A model generated the notes under the pieces. The model had not been told where the DNA came from, did not search any database, and saw nothing but the letters and a program-made list of their open reading frames with translations. From Seleniivibrio sp. (GTDB lineage: Bacteria > Chrysiogenota > Deferribacteres > Deferribacterales > Geovibrionaceae), in NCBI RefSeq assembly GCF_021209385.1, contig NZ_JAJOIL010000018.1, forward strand, positions 1 to 64,000: 64,000 bases of DNA, written 5' to 3'. Each line of letters begins with the position of its first letter. Position 1 is the stretch's first letter. The position numbers were made by a program, and so were the translations under genes. This document shows, piece after piece, positions 19,077 to 27,644 of the stretch.

Positions 19077-19723
19077 CTTGTATCACCATACTGTTTTTTT
19101 AATCTGTCAGGATGTGTTCCCGACAAATAACGAAGTGTCAGAATCCAGTTGCGAAAGGTTGTATAAAGCACACCCTCTTTTTCCCACCGTCTTGCGGAAG
19201 TTTTGACTTTTTTTCCAGCCAGTCTGAATTTCAGTTTTGCGCGCTTCGCATCCTGCATAAGTCTGAAATCTTCAAATATAGGATAATTCTGATAACCTTT
19301 AAAACACTCTTTTTTCATAAAAATTGCCTGATCGCCATAGGGTATTTTGGTTAAACGGCATCTCATGTTTGAAAAGAACTCAATTACGCGAAAAACAGGT
19401 ATGTTACTGTCTATTCCTAATAAAAAAGCACCATAGTCGGCGCTTTCAAGGCAATTTTCAACCGATTCCTGCCAGTTTTCCGGTAATATTGTATCACAAT
19501 GAAGAAAAAGGAGTATATCACCGGACGCAGATCGAGTTCCCCTGTTCATCTGAACTCCCCTGCCCTTAAGTGATAATATTTTTTTGACGTTTTCATCTGA
19601 AATAACATCCAAAGTTCTTCCGTTGCAGTCTGAAACTATGATTTCACAGTTTTTCAGACGCTTTACAGCCTCATTTATGGAGTTTTGTTCATTGAAAACA
19701 GGTATAATGACTGATATTGTCAT
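19073..19723 (-). CDS. rSAM/selenodomain-associated transferase 2 (GT2-like)
   Basis: A 216-residue GT-A glycosyltransferase matching the TIGR04283 group. It starts with MTISVIIPVFNEQ, has the nucleotide-binding SDCNGR motif near residue 32, and LLFLHCDTILP holding the metal-binding Asp. Such proteins recur next to TIGR04282 transferases, VTT membrane proteins and the arsenosugar radical-SAM enzyme ArsS. Here the VTT and TIGR04282 partners are adjacent, but no radical-SAM gene is in the window. It overlaps both neighbours by 4 bases. Confidence 0.82.
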   Translation of the reverse strand: MTISVIIPVFNEQNSINEAVKRLKNCEIIVSDCNGRTLDVISDENVKKILSLKGRGVQMNRGTRSASGDILLFLHCDTILPENWQESVENCLESADYGAFLLGIDSNIPVFRVIEFFSNMRCRLTKIPYGDQAIFMKKECFKGYQNYPIFEDFRLMQDAKRAKLKFRLAGKKVKTSARRWEKEGVLYTTFRNWILTLRYLSGTHPDRLKKQYGDTR

Positions 19724-20457
19724 TTTTTACCCCTGATCTTATTATATATCACAGGAATAAGTATCATTATGCCGAAAAATACAAAAACCAAAAGCATTTT
19801 ATGAGAGAAAATCTCGTCAGGTGAGTTTATCTCCCCAAGCCTGCTTCCGGCAAACATGATAACAAAGCCACCGGGGATGATACCGAAAGCTGTTGTCCAG
19901 AGGAAAGTTCTGAATGGTATCTTCGTAAGCCCTGCCAGTATGTTAATCAGAAAAAAAGGAAATATTGGGATGAACCTGAGTGTCAGCAGATAAAGATGTC
20001 CGTTTTTTGAAAGCTCGGTGTTGAAGAGTGCAAGCTGACGCTGATATTTTTCGTGTATATAAGAACCCAGAACGTATCTGGATATGAAAAATGATGCGGA
20101 TGCGCCCGCCGTTGCCGCTGTTACTGACAAAACAAGACTGACTATGACACCGAAAACATAGCCGCCGAAAAGACTTATAATGATTGCTCCTGGAAGGGCA
20201 AAGGCTGTGTAGAGAAAATATCCTGTCATATAAAGGAGTACAGATGTCAGATAATGCTGATGTACATAGATTTTAAATCCGTCTGCATGTGATTTCAGAT
20301 AGCTGAATGTAGCCATATCAGCATATTCGCTGTTGCGCAGAACGATGATGATTATAGCTATTATTATCAGAGCTATCAGTTTCTTAAACAAATCTATCCC
20401 CGAATTTCTGAAAATCTTCTTCAGTATCAATATCATCAAGCGTTTTAAGTATTGCAC
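19720..20457 (-). CDS. TVP38/TMEM64-family VTT membrane protein
   Basis: A membrane protein of the DedA/TVP38/TMEM64 (VTT) superfamily with about six hydrophobic segments and the family motif GAIIISLFGGYVFG, then FFLINILAGLTKI. The role is probably lipid or solute transport across the inner membrane, unproven for this branch. The start is uncertain. GTG 20457 gives 245 residues but overlaps the upstream gene by 74 bases. ATG 20436 lacks a ribosome site. TTG 20391, preceded by GGGGAT, would give 223 residues and overlap by only 8 bases. Confidence 0.82.
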   Translation of the reverse strand: MQYLKRLMILILKKIFRNSGIDLFKKLIALIIIAIIIIVLRNSEYADMATFSYLKSHADGFKIYVHQHYLTSVLLYMTGYFLYTAFALPGAIIISLFGGYVFGVIVSLVLSVTAATAGASASFFISRYVLGSYIHEKYQRQLALFNTELSKNGHLYLLTLRFIPIFPFFLINILAGLTKIPFRTFLWTTAFGIIPGGFVIMFAGSRLGEINSPDEIFSHKMLLVFVFFGIMILIPVIYNKIRGKK

Positions 20458-20995
20458 AGTTTTTTCCGTGTTCCGACAGCCTGTTGACCGTTTTTGTCAG
20501 GACTGTGTCCGTGCTCCATATCATATTGCTGAATATAGAATAATCAGTCGATTTCCTTTTCATTCCTATAAGGTAATAACCGCCGTCCTGCGCCCTGCCA
20601 GCCACTGTATCATGGTTATCAAGAGCTGCGAACCCTTCTGAAATAATATTTTTATCAAGTTCCGGTATATCACTTCCGGCAACTATACATTTATTGTACC
20701 CCTTCTCAAAGGCATACTCAAACGCGTTTTGCATCTTTTTACCGAGGTCGCCGTCGGTTTGGGTTATGTATGACAAATCTCCGAGCCAGTGGTTAAACAT
20801 TTCCAGCTTTTCGGCAGGTGTAATGGCAATTATTAGGTCATAATCGTTTGATTGTATGGATGAAACAGTATTTTCTGCCAGTTTTTTGTATATTTCGGCA
20901 GCTCTTTCCATGCCTATTGTCTTTCCCAGTCTGGTTTTAACCATTCCTGCTTCAGGAAATTTGATAAAAATTATACATACATCTCTATTTTTCAT
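20384..20995 (-). CDS. rSAM/selenodomain-associated transferase 1 (DUF2064 family)
   Basis: A 203-residue protein of the TIGR04282/DUF2064 group, a GT-A-like nucleotidyl- or glycosyltransferase fold. Visible motifs are FIKFPEAGMVKTRLGKTIG at the N-terminus, which resembles a nucleotide-sugar pyrophosphorylase loop, then VAGSDIPEL and RAQDGGYYLIGMKR. It sits with TIGR04283 and a VTT protein, the usual grouping. The substrate is unknown. Its start overlaps the methyltransferase stop. Confidence 0.82.
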   Translation of the reverse strand: MKNRDVCIIFIKFPEAGMVKTRLGKTIGMERAAEIYKKLAENTVSSIQSNDYDLIIAITPAEKLEMFNHWLGDLSYITQTDGDLGKKMQNAFEYAFEKGYNKCIVAGSDIPELDKNIISEGFAALDNHDTVAGRAQDGGYYLIGMKRKSTDYSIFSNMIWSTDTVLTKTVNRLSEHGKNCAILKTLDDIDTEEDFQKFGDRFV

Positions 20996-21581
20996 TTCTG
21001 AGCCTTATTTTCGGTATCAAAGCGGGAACTTTTCTGCGGTATTCGACATAATCCTGACCGAACTCTTCTATAAGTTTGCGTTCTTCATTTATGTATCCAA
21101 GGATAAAATAAGCTGTGAGTATAAGTGTGATCGCAAAATCTGTACGATTCATGGGACGCGCCCAGATGAGAATCAGACCTGTTGTGTAATATGGATGTCT
21201 TACTATTGCCAAAGCACCTGTTGTTTTGAGTGTTTTTGACATATCAGGCTGTTTTTTACCTTTTATACGGGCTTTTATCTGCGAAATGCCAAGAAACGCA
21301 CCATTATTATATGACTTTGAGGCATAAATACCGAATAACAGACCGGAAAACCAGATTATCCCAAGAATTATCTGCCAGAAAAATGAAGGATTAAAGAAAG
21401 GTTTATGTTCTATGCCAACATACATGAATGAAAAAGGAATTAGAAGAATAACTGATTGAACAACATAGAAAAATCTGTACCACCAGAGATCATACACACG
21501 CCCGATAAGCTTTCTGTCAGCAAGAACGCTGTGCAGAACACAATAAAATATCAGGTAGGCGTAAAGGTATACCGGTGTCAA
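20985..21581 (-). CDS. Isoprenylcysteine carboxyl methyltransferase-like membrane protein
   Basis: A 198-residue membrane protein with about five helices and the ICMT/PEMT-type S-adenosylmethionine-binding C-terminal pattern: ALAIVRHPYYTTGLIL (about 129-144), then GYINEERKLIEEFGQDYVEY. Bacterial members methylate small or lipid-like substrates that are mostly unknown. Placed between ptsP and the rSAM/selenodomain-associated transferases, it may modify the same unknown metabolite (inference). Confidence 0.8.
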   Translation of the reverse strand: MTPVYLYAYLIFYCVLHSVLADRKLIGRVYDLWWYRFFYVVQSVILLIPFSFMYVGIEHKPFFNPSFFWQIILGIIWFSGLLFGIYASKSYNNGAFLGISQIKARIKGKKQPDMSKTLKTTGALAIVRHPYYTTGLILIWARPMNRTDFAITLILTAYFILGYINEERKLIEEFGQDYVEYRRKVPALIPKIRLRNEK

Positions 21582-23698
21582 ATATTTATAACCGTGTTGA
21601 GAAGATGGTGTTTCAGCTCGCTTATGGCATACGGGCTGACGCTGAAATCTCTGTAGCCCATTTCTATAAGTTTGACAAGTATTTCAGGGTCTGCTGCCAT
21701 TTCACCGCATATCTCGACAGGGATGTTTATGTCGTTGGCGCGTTCAAGGATACGGCGCAGAAGGCTGAGAAATGCCGGATTATCAAGCCTGTAAAGTGAG
21801 CTGACCATCGGGTTTCCTCTGTCAAGAGCGAAGAAATACTGGAACATGTCGTTGGTGCCGATGCTGAAGAACGAACATTCGCCCTGCATCTGATCCATCT
21901 GATATATAACCGAAGGAATTTCCAGCATCACGCCGAAATCCGGCAGTTCAAGTCCAAGTTCTCCGGCTATCGCGCGCGCGCGGTTTTTTACAGTGAAAAA
22001 CTCTGAAACGTCAGCGATGAACGGAACCAGTATTTTTATTTTGGGGTATGTTTTATGCAGAGTTATAAGTGCCTTGAGCTGGTCGTCAAGCATTTTGTTA
22101 TAGTCTGTGAGAAGCAGCCTTACGCCTCTGTTGCCGAGCGCCGGATTGTCCTCATCCGCTTCGTAAGCTGTTTTTTTATCTGAACCGATATCCAGAAGTC
22201 TGAAAACAACGTGTTTGTCGGTAAACGCACGCATTATATCTTTATATATTTCGATCTGATTTTCCACTGTGAACGGAATATCCTGACGCAGATAGAAAAT
22301 CTCTGTCCGAACCAGCCCTATCCCTTCGGCGCAGAAAAGCCCTGCTTTCTCGGAATCCAGAACGCTGGAAATATTAGCATAAAAATGCACCATAGAACCG
22401 TCTTTCAGAGGCACAAGCTGACAGGCGATATCCCTGCCCTCCGGCTGAGTGTGCTTCGCTGACATTTTTGCATTATATTTATCAATTGTTTCCTGCATGG
22501 GATTGAATATCACTATTCCGTCGTATCCGTCTACAATTACGGACTGAGCGTATTCAAGCTTGTTATGAAGGTTAGGTATCCCCGTAACAGCAGGTATTTT
22601 GCGGCTTTTTGCAAGAATCGCCGTGTGGCTGGTGACGCCGTCCTTCTCTGTTACGAATCCGCACACACGTTCGAGGTCGAGTGATGCGGTTTCACCTGGT
22701 GTAAGCCTGTTTGCGAACACAACGCTGTTGTCCAGCAGATTAGCTTCCTTGCATACAGCGCCAAGATGCTCCAGAAGCCTTGTGGCGATGTCTTCGATAT
22801 CCTGCGCACGTTCTTTAAGATATGCATCATTGATTGAACGGAACCTGCGGATATATTTGTCTGCAACGTGGCGAACGCTGAAAGATGCACTCTTTTTCCT
22901 TTCTATGATATGGTTTTCGATGTCTTTTTTGAATGAAACGTCATTCAGCATCATAAGATGGGTTTCAAATATGCCTGACGCTATCTCCTGACTGGAAGAT
23001 TCCATCTTGTTTATCAGTTCTTTGAGGTCATTAGTGGTTTTTTCCAACGCGCTTCTGAACTCTGCCAGTTCCTCATCAGAAGAAACGCTGTCGTGAGTTT
23101 TTTCAACCATTTTGGAAAGCACCATCACAGGTTCGCCGAATGCTATTCCGCTGGACAGCGGAACGCCCTTTTCAATGCGTTCGGAATCGTCCAGTCCTTT
23201 TTCAGCTTCGTCCTGCTGTAAAAGGTAATGGCGAAGAACAAGTCCCGAAACCTGCGCCGCAACAGCCATAAGGAGCTTTTGCATTGTATCGGTATTCAAC
23301 TTATTCTTACGGAACTGAAATACCAGAACGCCGAACTCGTGTTCCCTGCTTTTCAGCGGTACGCCGATGAATGTCTGATAAGGTTCTTCGTTTATGCCGG
23401 GAAAATAATGAAATCTCTCATGACTTTTGGCATTTCTTATGAAAGTATATCTGTTATCTGAAAATGTCAGACCTGTGAGACCTTCGTCAAATCCGAGCGA
23501 GATGCTTCCGACTGCATTTTCACTGAGACCGTTTGTGGCAGCCAGTACAAGTCTACCGCCGTTTTTGAGATATATTGAGCATACGTCACTTCCAATTGCG
23601 TCTTTAACGTATGCGGCGATATTGGACAGGGTTGTATCGGTGTCTTCAGAATTAAGGATTATATTGCTTATGCCCAGAAGCAGATCTATTTTTTTCAT
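21578..23698 (-). CDS. ptsP: GAF-domain phosphoenolpyruvate-protein phosphotransferase (EI-Ntr)
   Basis: PtsP transfers phosphate from PEP to the NPr protein of the regulatory nitrogen PTS. The 706-residue protein has an N-terminal GAF sensor (about 15-155), then an Enzyme I module. The phospho-accepting His is at about 358 in DGVTSHTAILAKS, and the PEP-binding barrel has GIGLVRTEIFYL and VEICGEMAADPE. The ribosome site is weak: AAGGA lies about 18 bases upstream, in the loop of a small hairpin (GCAGA/TCTGC). It follows mqnD by 35 bases. NPr and PtsN are not in the window. Confidence 0.92.
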   Translation of the reverse strand: MKKIDLLLGISNIILNSEDTDTTLSNIAAYVKDAIGSDVCSIYLKNGGRLVLAATNGLSENAVGSISLGFDEGLTGLTFSDNRYTFIRNAKSHERFHYFPGINEEPYQTFIGVPLKSREHEFGVLVFQFRKNKLNTDTMQKLLMAVAAQVSGLVLRHYLLQQDEAEKGLDDSERIEKGVPLSSGIAFGEPVMVLSKMVEKTHDSVSSDEELAEFRSALEKTTNDLKELINKMESSSQEIASGIFETHLMMLNDVSFKKDIENHIIERKKSASFSVRHVADKYIRRFRSINDAYLKERAQDIEDIATRLLEHLGAVCKEANLLDNSVVFANRLTPGETASLDLERVCGFVTEKDGVTSHTAILAKSRKIPAVTGIPNLHNKLEYAQSVIVDGYDGIVIFNPMQETIDKYNAKMSAKHTQPEGRDIACQLVPLKDGSMVHFYANISSVLDSEKAGLFCAEGIGLVRTEIFYLRQDIPFTVENQIEIYKDIMRAFTDKHVVFRLLDIGSDKKTAYEADEDNPALGNRGVRLLLTDYNKMLDDQLKALITLHKTYPKIKILVPFIADVSEFFTVKNRARAIAGELGLELPDFGVMLEIPSVIYQMDQMQGECSFFSIGTNDMFQYFFALDRGNPMVSSLYRLDNPAFLSLLRRILERANDINIPVEICGEMAADPEILVKLIEMGYRDFSVSPYAISELKHHLLNTVINI

Positions 23699-23733
23699 AT
23701 AATATATCTAGCAGATTCCTTTTCAGTCTGCAA

Positions 23734-24522
23734 TCAAACAAATACGGACTTATCCGCTCCTAAAAAGCTGCATAACCCCTCAATGGCGGGGGTCACATCT
23801 TTCGAGTATTTGTTAACATACAGTTGTATATGGTTTTTTATTACTGAATCATCCATTTCCTGTGCATGGAATTTAACAAAGTCTGCAATATTTTCGTAAT
23901 AGTTGTCAGCATATTCTATGGAAGCTCTTATGACAGAAGTTATTTTATCTGCCTGATCAAGCAGCTCATTGCGTATCAGAATGGCTCCCAAAGGTATGGG
24001 TGAATTGAATTTTTTCTCGTAAAGCTCGCCGAGATCACAAAGTTTTTTCAGTCCCTGCTGTTCATAGATGAAGCGTCCTTCGTGGATTATCACACCGGCG
24101 GCAACCTTTTTTGATGCTATCGCAGGCATTATCATGTCGAATCGGAGTTCAACAAACTCGAAATCATCGCCGAAGAACATTTTGAAGAACCGAAATGCGC
24201 TGGTATTCACGCCGGGAATGGCAATTTTTTTGCCTCTGAGAGATTCAACAGGAACGTCTTCCGACGATACCACAAGAGGACCGCAGCCGAAGCCAAGTGC
24301 GCCGCCTGTGCGGAGGATTTTGTATTTGTCTTTGACCACCGGAACAACGCCGTATGACACTTTAACGATGTCCGCTTCGCCTTTGATGGCAAGCCCGTTA
24401 AGAACCTGTACGTCGTCCATATACAAGTCGAGATCAAAGTCGTGTTTAACCAGCCCTTTTATCATTGCCGCAAAGATATATGTATCGTTCGGGCATGTAG
24501 AGATACCGAGTTTCAGTTTCAT
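23734..24522 (-). CDS. mqnD: 1,4-dihydroxy-6-naphthoate synthase (futalosine pathway)
   Basis: MqnD converts cyclic dehypoxanthinyl futalosine to 1,4-dihydroxy-6-naphthoate in the futalosine route to menaquinone. The 262-residue periplasmic-binding-protein-like fold opens with LGISTCPNDTYIFAAMI, the MqnD signature, and later has the substrate-pocket segment VAAGVIIHEGRFIYE with the catalytic His. Its presence implies menaquinone-based respiration. It begins one base after the mlaD stop. mqnA, mqnC and mqnE are not in the window. Confidence 0.9.
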   Translation of the reverse strand: MKLKLGISTCPNDTYIFAAMIKGLVKHDFDLDLYMDDVQVLNGLAIKGEADIVKVSYGVVPVVKDKYKILRTGGALGFGCGPLVVSSEDVPVESLRGKKIAIPGVNTSAFRFFKMFFGDDFEFVELRFDMIMPAIASKKVAAGVIIHEGRFIYEQQGLKKLCDLGELYEKKFNSPIPLGAILIRNELLDQADKITSVIRASIEYADNYYENIADFVKFHAQEMDDSVIKNHIQLYVNKYSKDVTPAIEGLCSFLGADKSVFV

Positions 24523-24523
24523 A

Positions 24524-26089
24524 TCAGTTAGGCATCGGCACTTTGCCGAGGAGATATTTCAGGTCGTCGTCGCGGAACTGCACACCGCCGCCCACGAACC
24601 ATGACTTATCGTCTTTATTAAGGAAGTTGTCGTAACCTGCCTGCATGAAAAGGTTTTTGTAAAATACATATTTTGCAGTCGCTTTTGCATGTGCCTTTTT
24701 GTCTTCGTCTTTGTCTGGGAAGTCAAACAGGTCTGCTGAGAGTATAAGTTTGTCCTCGTCTTTCAGCGGGTGATAGTCGAGCCCCACTCCCGCTTCGGAC
24801 TCTTTCAGACCGACGCGAAAGAAGTAGTTGTCCCAGAACCTGTTGGCATACATAGCTGTAAAAGTCATGCTGCCGGGATTACGCTTGCTTCTTGTGATTG
24901 TTGTTTTGTATGGTCCTTGCTCAGGACTTGTATAATAAGCTGGTTTAGATTCTATTTCCTCAACAGAATTTTTGGTCACACCGTCGGGGTGGCTGGAAAG
25001 TCCGAGCAGATAGTATCTCTCTTTGCTGGGTGTGATTTTAACTGTGGCGTGTCCTTTTGACTGATCACTTTCGCCATATCTTTCAGCAAAAAACGCAAGG
25101 TCAACTTTAAACTCGTTCAGCTTGCCAAGAGTATCTTTCAGTCCAACAAGAGCGCCGTTAAGGTTATCGACTGTTGTTTCGTCGTTCACCAGTTTACCGA
25201 TAGTTCCTTTACCTTCGCTTATCTTGCCTGTGATATCGTTAAGGTTATCAACTGTTTTCTCCAGTTTAGCGGTAACGGTGCTTATGTTTTTGATAGAGCT
25301 GTTGATATCATCTTTGTTGCCGCCGATGATATCGTTCATGTCACCTGTAATACTTGAAAGATTCTTAGCTATGGCAGGAGTTTCAGCGCGCATATCTTTT
25401 GTTATGGCGTTAATGTTTGCTATTATCTGATTAACGTTGTCAGCATTTGCGGTTGTTATGTCCGCAAGCTGTCTTGTGAGGGCATCAACGTTGTACATTA
25501 TTGCGTTCACACGGTTTTCGTTGTTTTTAACGATGGAGTTCACAGCATCGGTGATCTCACGGATATTAGATATTGTGGTGGACATATTGCTTTCGGCTTC
25601 GTTTGTTGCCAGAACTTTGCGGAGTGAAGCCGTAATAGCCTTTATATCGTCAGCGATATCGCCTATCTTATTGCCGAGAACGTCAAAATCCGTTCCGCCG
25701 CCTTCTGATGCGATTGAAGCGCCATCGGATATCACACCTTCTGCCTTTCCACCCGCCACTTTAAGTTCGGCATATTTTTCACCGAGAAATCCTTTAGAGC
25801 GGACAGAGAGAACAAGATTTGAAGGCAGAGTGTATTCCTGATCTATAATTATACTTACAATCGCTTTTCCGTTTTCCAGCTTAATGTCTTTGACCTTTCC
25901 GACCTCGACACCGCTGAAAATAACATTTGCATCCTTTGTCAGTCCGGATGCATCATCAACAACTGCCTGTATATGCACTCCGCTGCCGCCGGAGAATGAA
26001 AGATCCACCAGTTTCAGTGACATCGCTCCGATAATCACAAGACAGCCGACCACGAATAATCCGACTTTAGCTTCAAGTCCCATCTTCAT
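24524..26089 (-). CDS. mlaD: MlaD-type MCE protein with long helical stalk and beta-rich C-terminus
   Basis: MlaD binds the MlaE/MlaF complex and channels phospholipids between membranes. This 521-residue form is far longer than E. coli MlaD (about 180). It has one membrane helix (8-28), one MCE domain (about 37-112, with FSGVEVGKVKDI and VRSKGFLGEKYAEL), a heptad-like helical stalk (about 140-325, rich in N-I-x-x-I repeats), and a beta-strand-rich segment (about 345-521) with alternating aromatic strands such as YYLLGLSSH and AGVGLDYH. That end looks like an outer-membrane beta-barrel, as described for trans-envelope MlaD of Veillonella. No mlaA, mlaB or mlaC is nearby. Confidence 0.88.
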   Translation of the reverse strand: MKMGLEAKVGLFVVGCLVIIGAMSLKLVDLSFSGGSGVHIQAVVDDASGLTKDANVIFSGVEVGKVKDIKLENGKAIVSIIIDQEYTLPSNLVLSVRSKGFLGEKYAELKVAGGKAEGVISDGASIASEGGGTDFDVLGNKIGDIADDIKAITASLRKVLATNEAESNMSTTISNIREITDAVNSIVKNNENRVNAIMYNVDALTRQLADITTANADNVNQIIANINAITKDMRAETPAIAKNLSSITGDMNDIIGGNKDDINSSIKNISTVTAKLEKTVDNLNDITGKISEGKGTIGKLVNDETTVDNLNGALVGLKDTLGKLNEFKVDLAFFAERYGESDQSKGHATVKITPSKERYYLLGLSSHPDGVTKNSVEEIESKPAYYTSPEQGPYKTTITRSKRNPGSMTFTAMYANRFWDNYFFRVGLKESEAGVGLDYHPLKDEDKLILSADLFDFPDKDEDKKAHAKATAKYVFYKNLFMQAGYDNFLNKDDKSWFVGGGVQFRDDDLKYLLGKVPMPN

Positions 26090-26101
26090 AAAAACACTCC
26101 G

Positions 26102-26857
26102 CTACATGATTTTGATAGGTCCCTCTTTTGAAGCTGAGAAGAACTGCTTCACATAAGGGTTATCTGTGGTTTTAAAATCTTCGGAAGTGCCGTAAAGCAC
26201 AACCTTTCCGTCATAAAGCATTGCTATATAGTCAGCAATTTTCAGCGTACTCTCTATATCGTGGGAGATTACGATAGACGTTATCCCCAATTCTTTCTGC
26301 GTATCGTTTATCAGGTTGTCAACCACATCGCACATGATGGGATCAAGACCTGTTGTGGGTTCGTCATAGAGCATTATATCAGGCTCCAGAGCAATCGCCC
26401 TTGCCAGCCCCACTCTTTTTCTCATACCGCCCGAAAGTTCTGAGGGCATCTTGTCTTCTATATTCCTAAGCCCCACAAGGCGCAGTTTTTCCTGAACTAT
26501 CTTATCTATCTTGCTTTTCGGAAGCTTCGTATGCTCTACAAGGGGGAAAGCAACGTTCTCGTATACGTTCATGGAATCGAAAAGTGCGGCGTTCTGAAAA
26601 AGTATGCCGAATTTTTTGCGCATCTGAACAAGCTCTTCCGGCTTCATAACGGTGATATCCTGCCCGTTTACAATTACCTTGCCTTTTGTGGGCGGCATAA
26701 GTCCGCAAAGCTGTTTCAGAAGCACGGATTTACCTGTTCCGGAAGGACCTATGATATAAGTTATCGCTCCCTTAACTATTTTAAGGTCGATACCCTTATG
26801 TATTTTGTGTACTCCAAAACTTTTATGCAGATCTAAACATTCTATAGCGTATTCCAT
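26102..26857 (-). CDS. mlaF: Phospholipid transport ATPase MlaF
   Basis: A 251-residue ABC ATPase that energises the MlaE permease in lipid transport at the inner membrane. Walker A is GPSGTGKSVLLKQL, the Q-loop is ILFQNAALFDS, the signature is LSGGMRKRVGLARAI, Walker B is IMLYDEPTTGLDP, and the H-loop is VISHDIEST. It lies between mlaE and mlaD with short spacing, as in canonical mla/ttg2 operons. There is no mlaB STAS gene here. Confidence 0.95.
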   Translation of the reverse strand: MEYAIECLDLHKSFGVHKIHKGIDLKIVKGAITYIIGPSGTGKSVLLKQLCGLMPPTKGKVIVNGQDITVMKPEELVQMRKKFGILFQNAALFDSMNVYENVAFPLVEHTKLPKSKIDKIVQEKLRLVGLRNIEDKMPSELSGGMRKRVGLARAIALEPDIMLYDEPTTGLDPIMCDVVDNLINDTQKELGITSIVISHDIESTLKIADYIAMLYDGKVVLYGTSEDFKTTDNPYVKQFFSASKEGPIKIM

Positions 26858-26865
26858 TTGCCACC

Positions 26866-27636
26866 TTAGAACATGAATGCCGTAAGTATATAGTCAAAAA
26901 TAAGAATCAGCACACAAGCCATAACGACCGATTCTGTTGTGGCCCGTCCGACACCCTCTGCGCCGCCGCGGGTCATAAATCCTTTGTAACAGCCGACAAG
27001 CGTAACTATACCGCCGAAAACAAGGGATTTCATCATTCCGTTGGCAAAGTCGTCAAACTCTATGTAAGTATACATGTAATCAAGATAAAGGGTCTTGTTG
27101 ATACCAAGAACCTTGATACTCACCAGATAACCGCCCACAACACCGCAAAGTACAGTAATAGCATTCAGCATGGGCATAACAATAAGTCCGGCAAGTATTC
27201 GCGGTACGAAAAGATAATGAACAGGGTCAACAGCCATTGCGTTCAGTGCATCCACCTGTTCTGTAACTTTCATGGTGCCTATCTCCGCAGTGATTGCAGA
27301 ACCGGCGCGAGCGGCAACCATTATTGCCGAAAGCACGGGACCCAGCTCTCTTGCCATGGCAAGGGCTACCACTGTTCCGACAAGCTGGTCGGCTCCGAAT
27401 TTATGGAAGCCAATATAGCTTTGGAACGCGAATACCATGCCGGTGAAACTTCCTGTCAGTATTATAACCGACAATGAGTTAGCACCTATAAACTCTATCT
27501 GTTTTAAAAGAAGTTTTGTCCGGAACGGCTTTTTAAACATTAGTTTAATTGTTGAGTAAAATAAAAGAGCCATCTGCCCTGCTACTTCAACGAAACTTAC
27601 AAGCGGTCTCCCGAAAAAACTTAATACTCTTTCCAT
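26866..27636 (-). CDS. mlaE: Phospholipid transport permease MlaE
   Basis: A 256-residue permease with the MlaE signature VALAMARELGPVLSAIMVAARAGSAI followed by AEIGTMKVTEQVDAL. It forms the membrane core with MlaF and MlaD. A longer reading from 27687 overlaps alr by 43 bases. The ATG at 27636 lies just after the alr stop and has AAAGGGG (27640-27646) at the right distance, so I prefer it. Confidence 0.95.
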   Translation of the reverse strand: MERVLSFFGRPLVSFVEVAGQMALLFYSTIKLMFKKPFRTKLLLKQIEFIGANSLSVIILTGSFTGMVFAFQSYIGFHKFGADQLVGTVVALAMARELGPVLSAIMVAARAGSAITAEIGTMKVTEQVDALNAMAVDPVHYLFVPRILAGLIVMPMLNAITVLCGVVGGYLVSIKVLGINKTLYLDYMYTYIEFDDFANGMMKSLVFGGIVTLVGCYKGFMTRGGAEGVGRATTESVVMACVLILIFDYILTAFMF

Positions 27637-27644
27637 AAACCCCT

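Noticed and set aside
23704-23731. Terminator between mqnD and ptsP
   Set aside because: A 5-bp GCAGA/TCTGC hairpin is present but has no T tract, so it is too weak to call a terminator.
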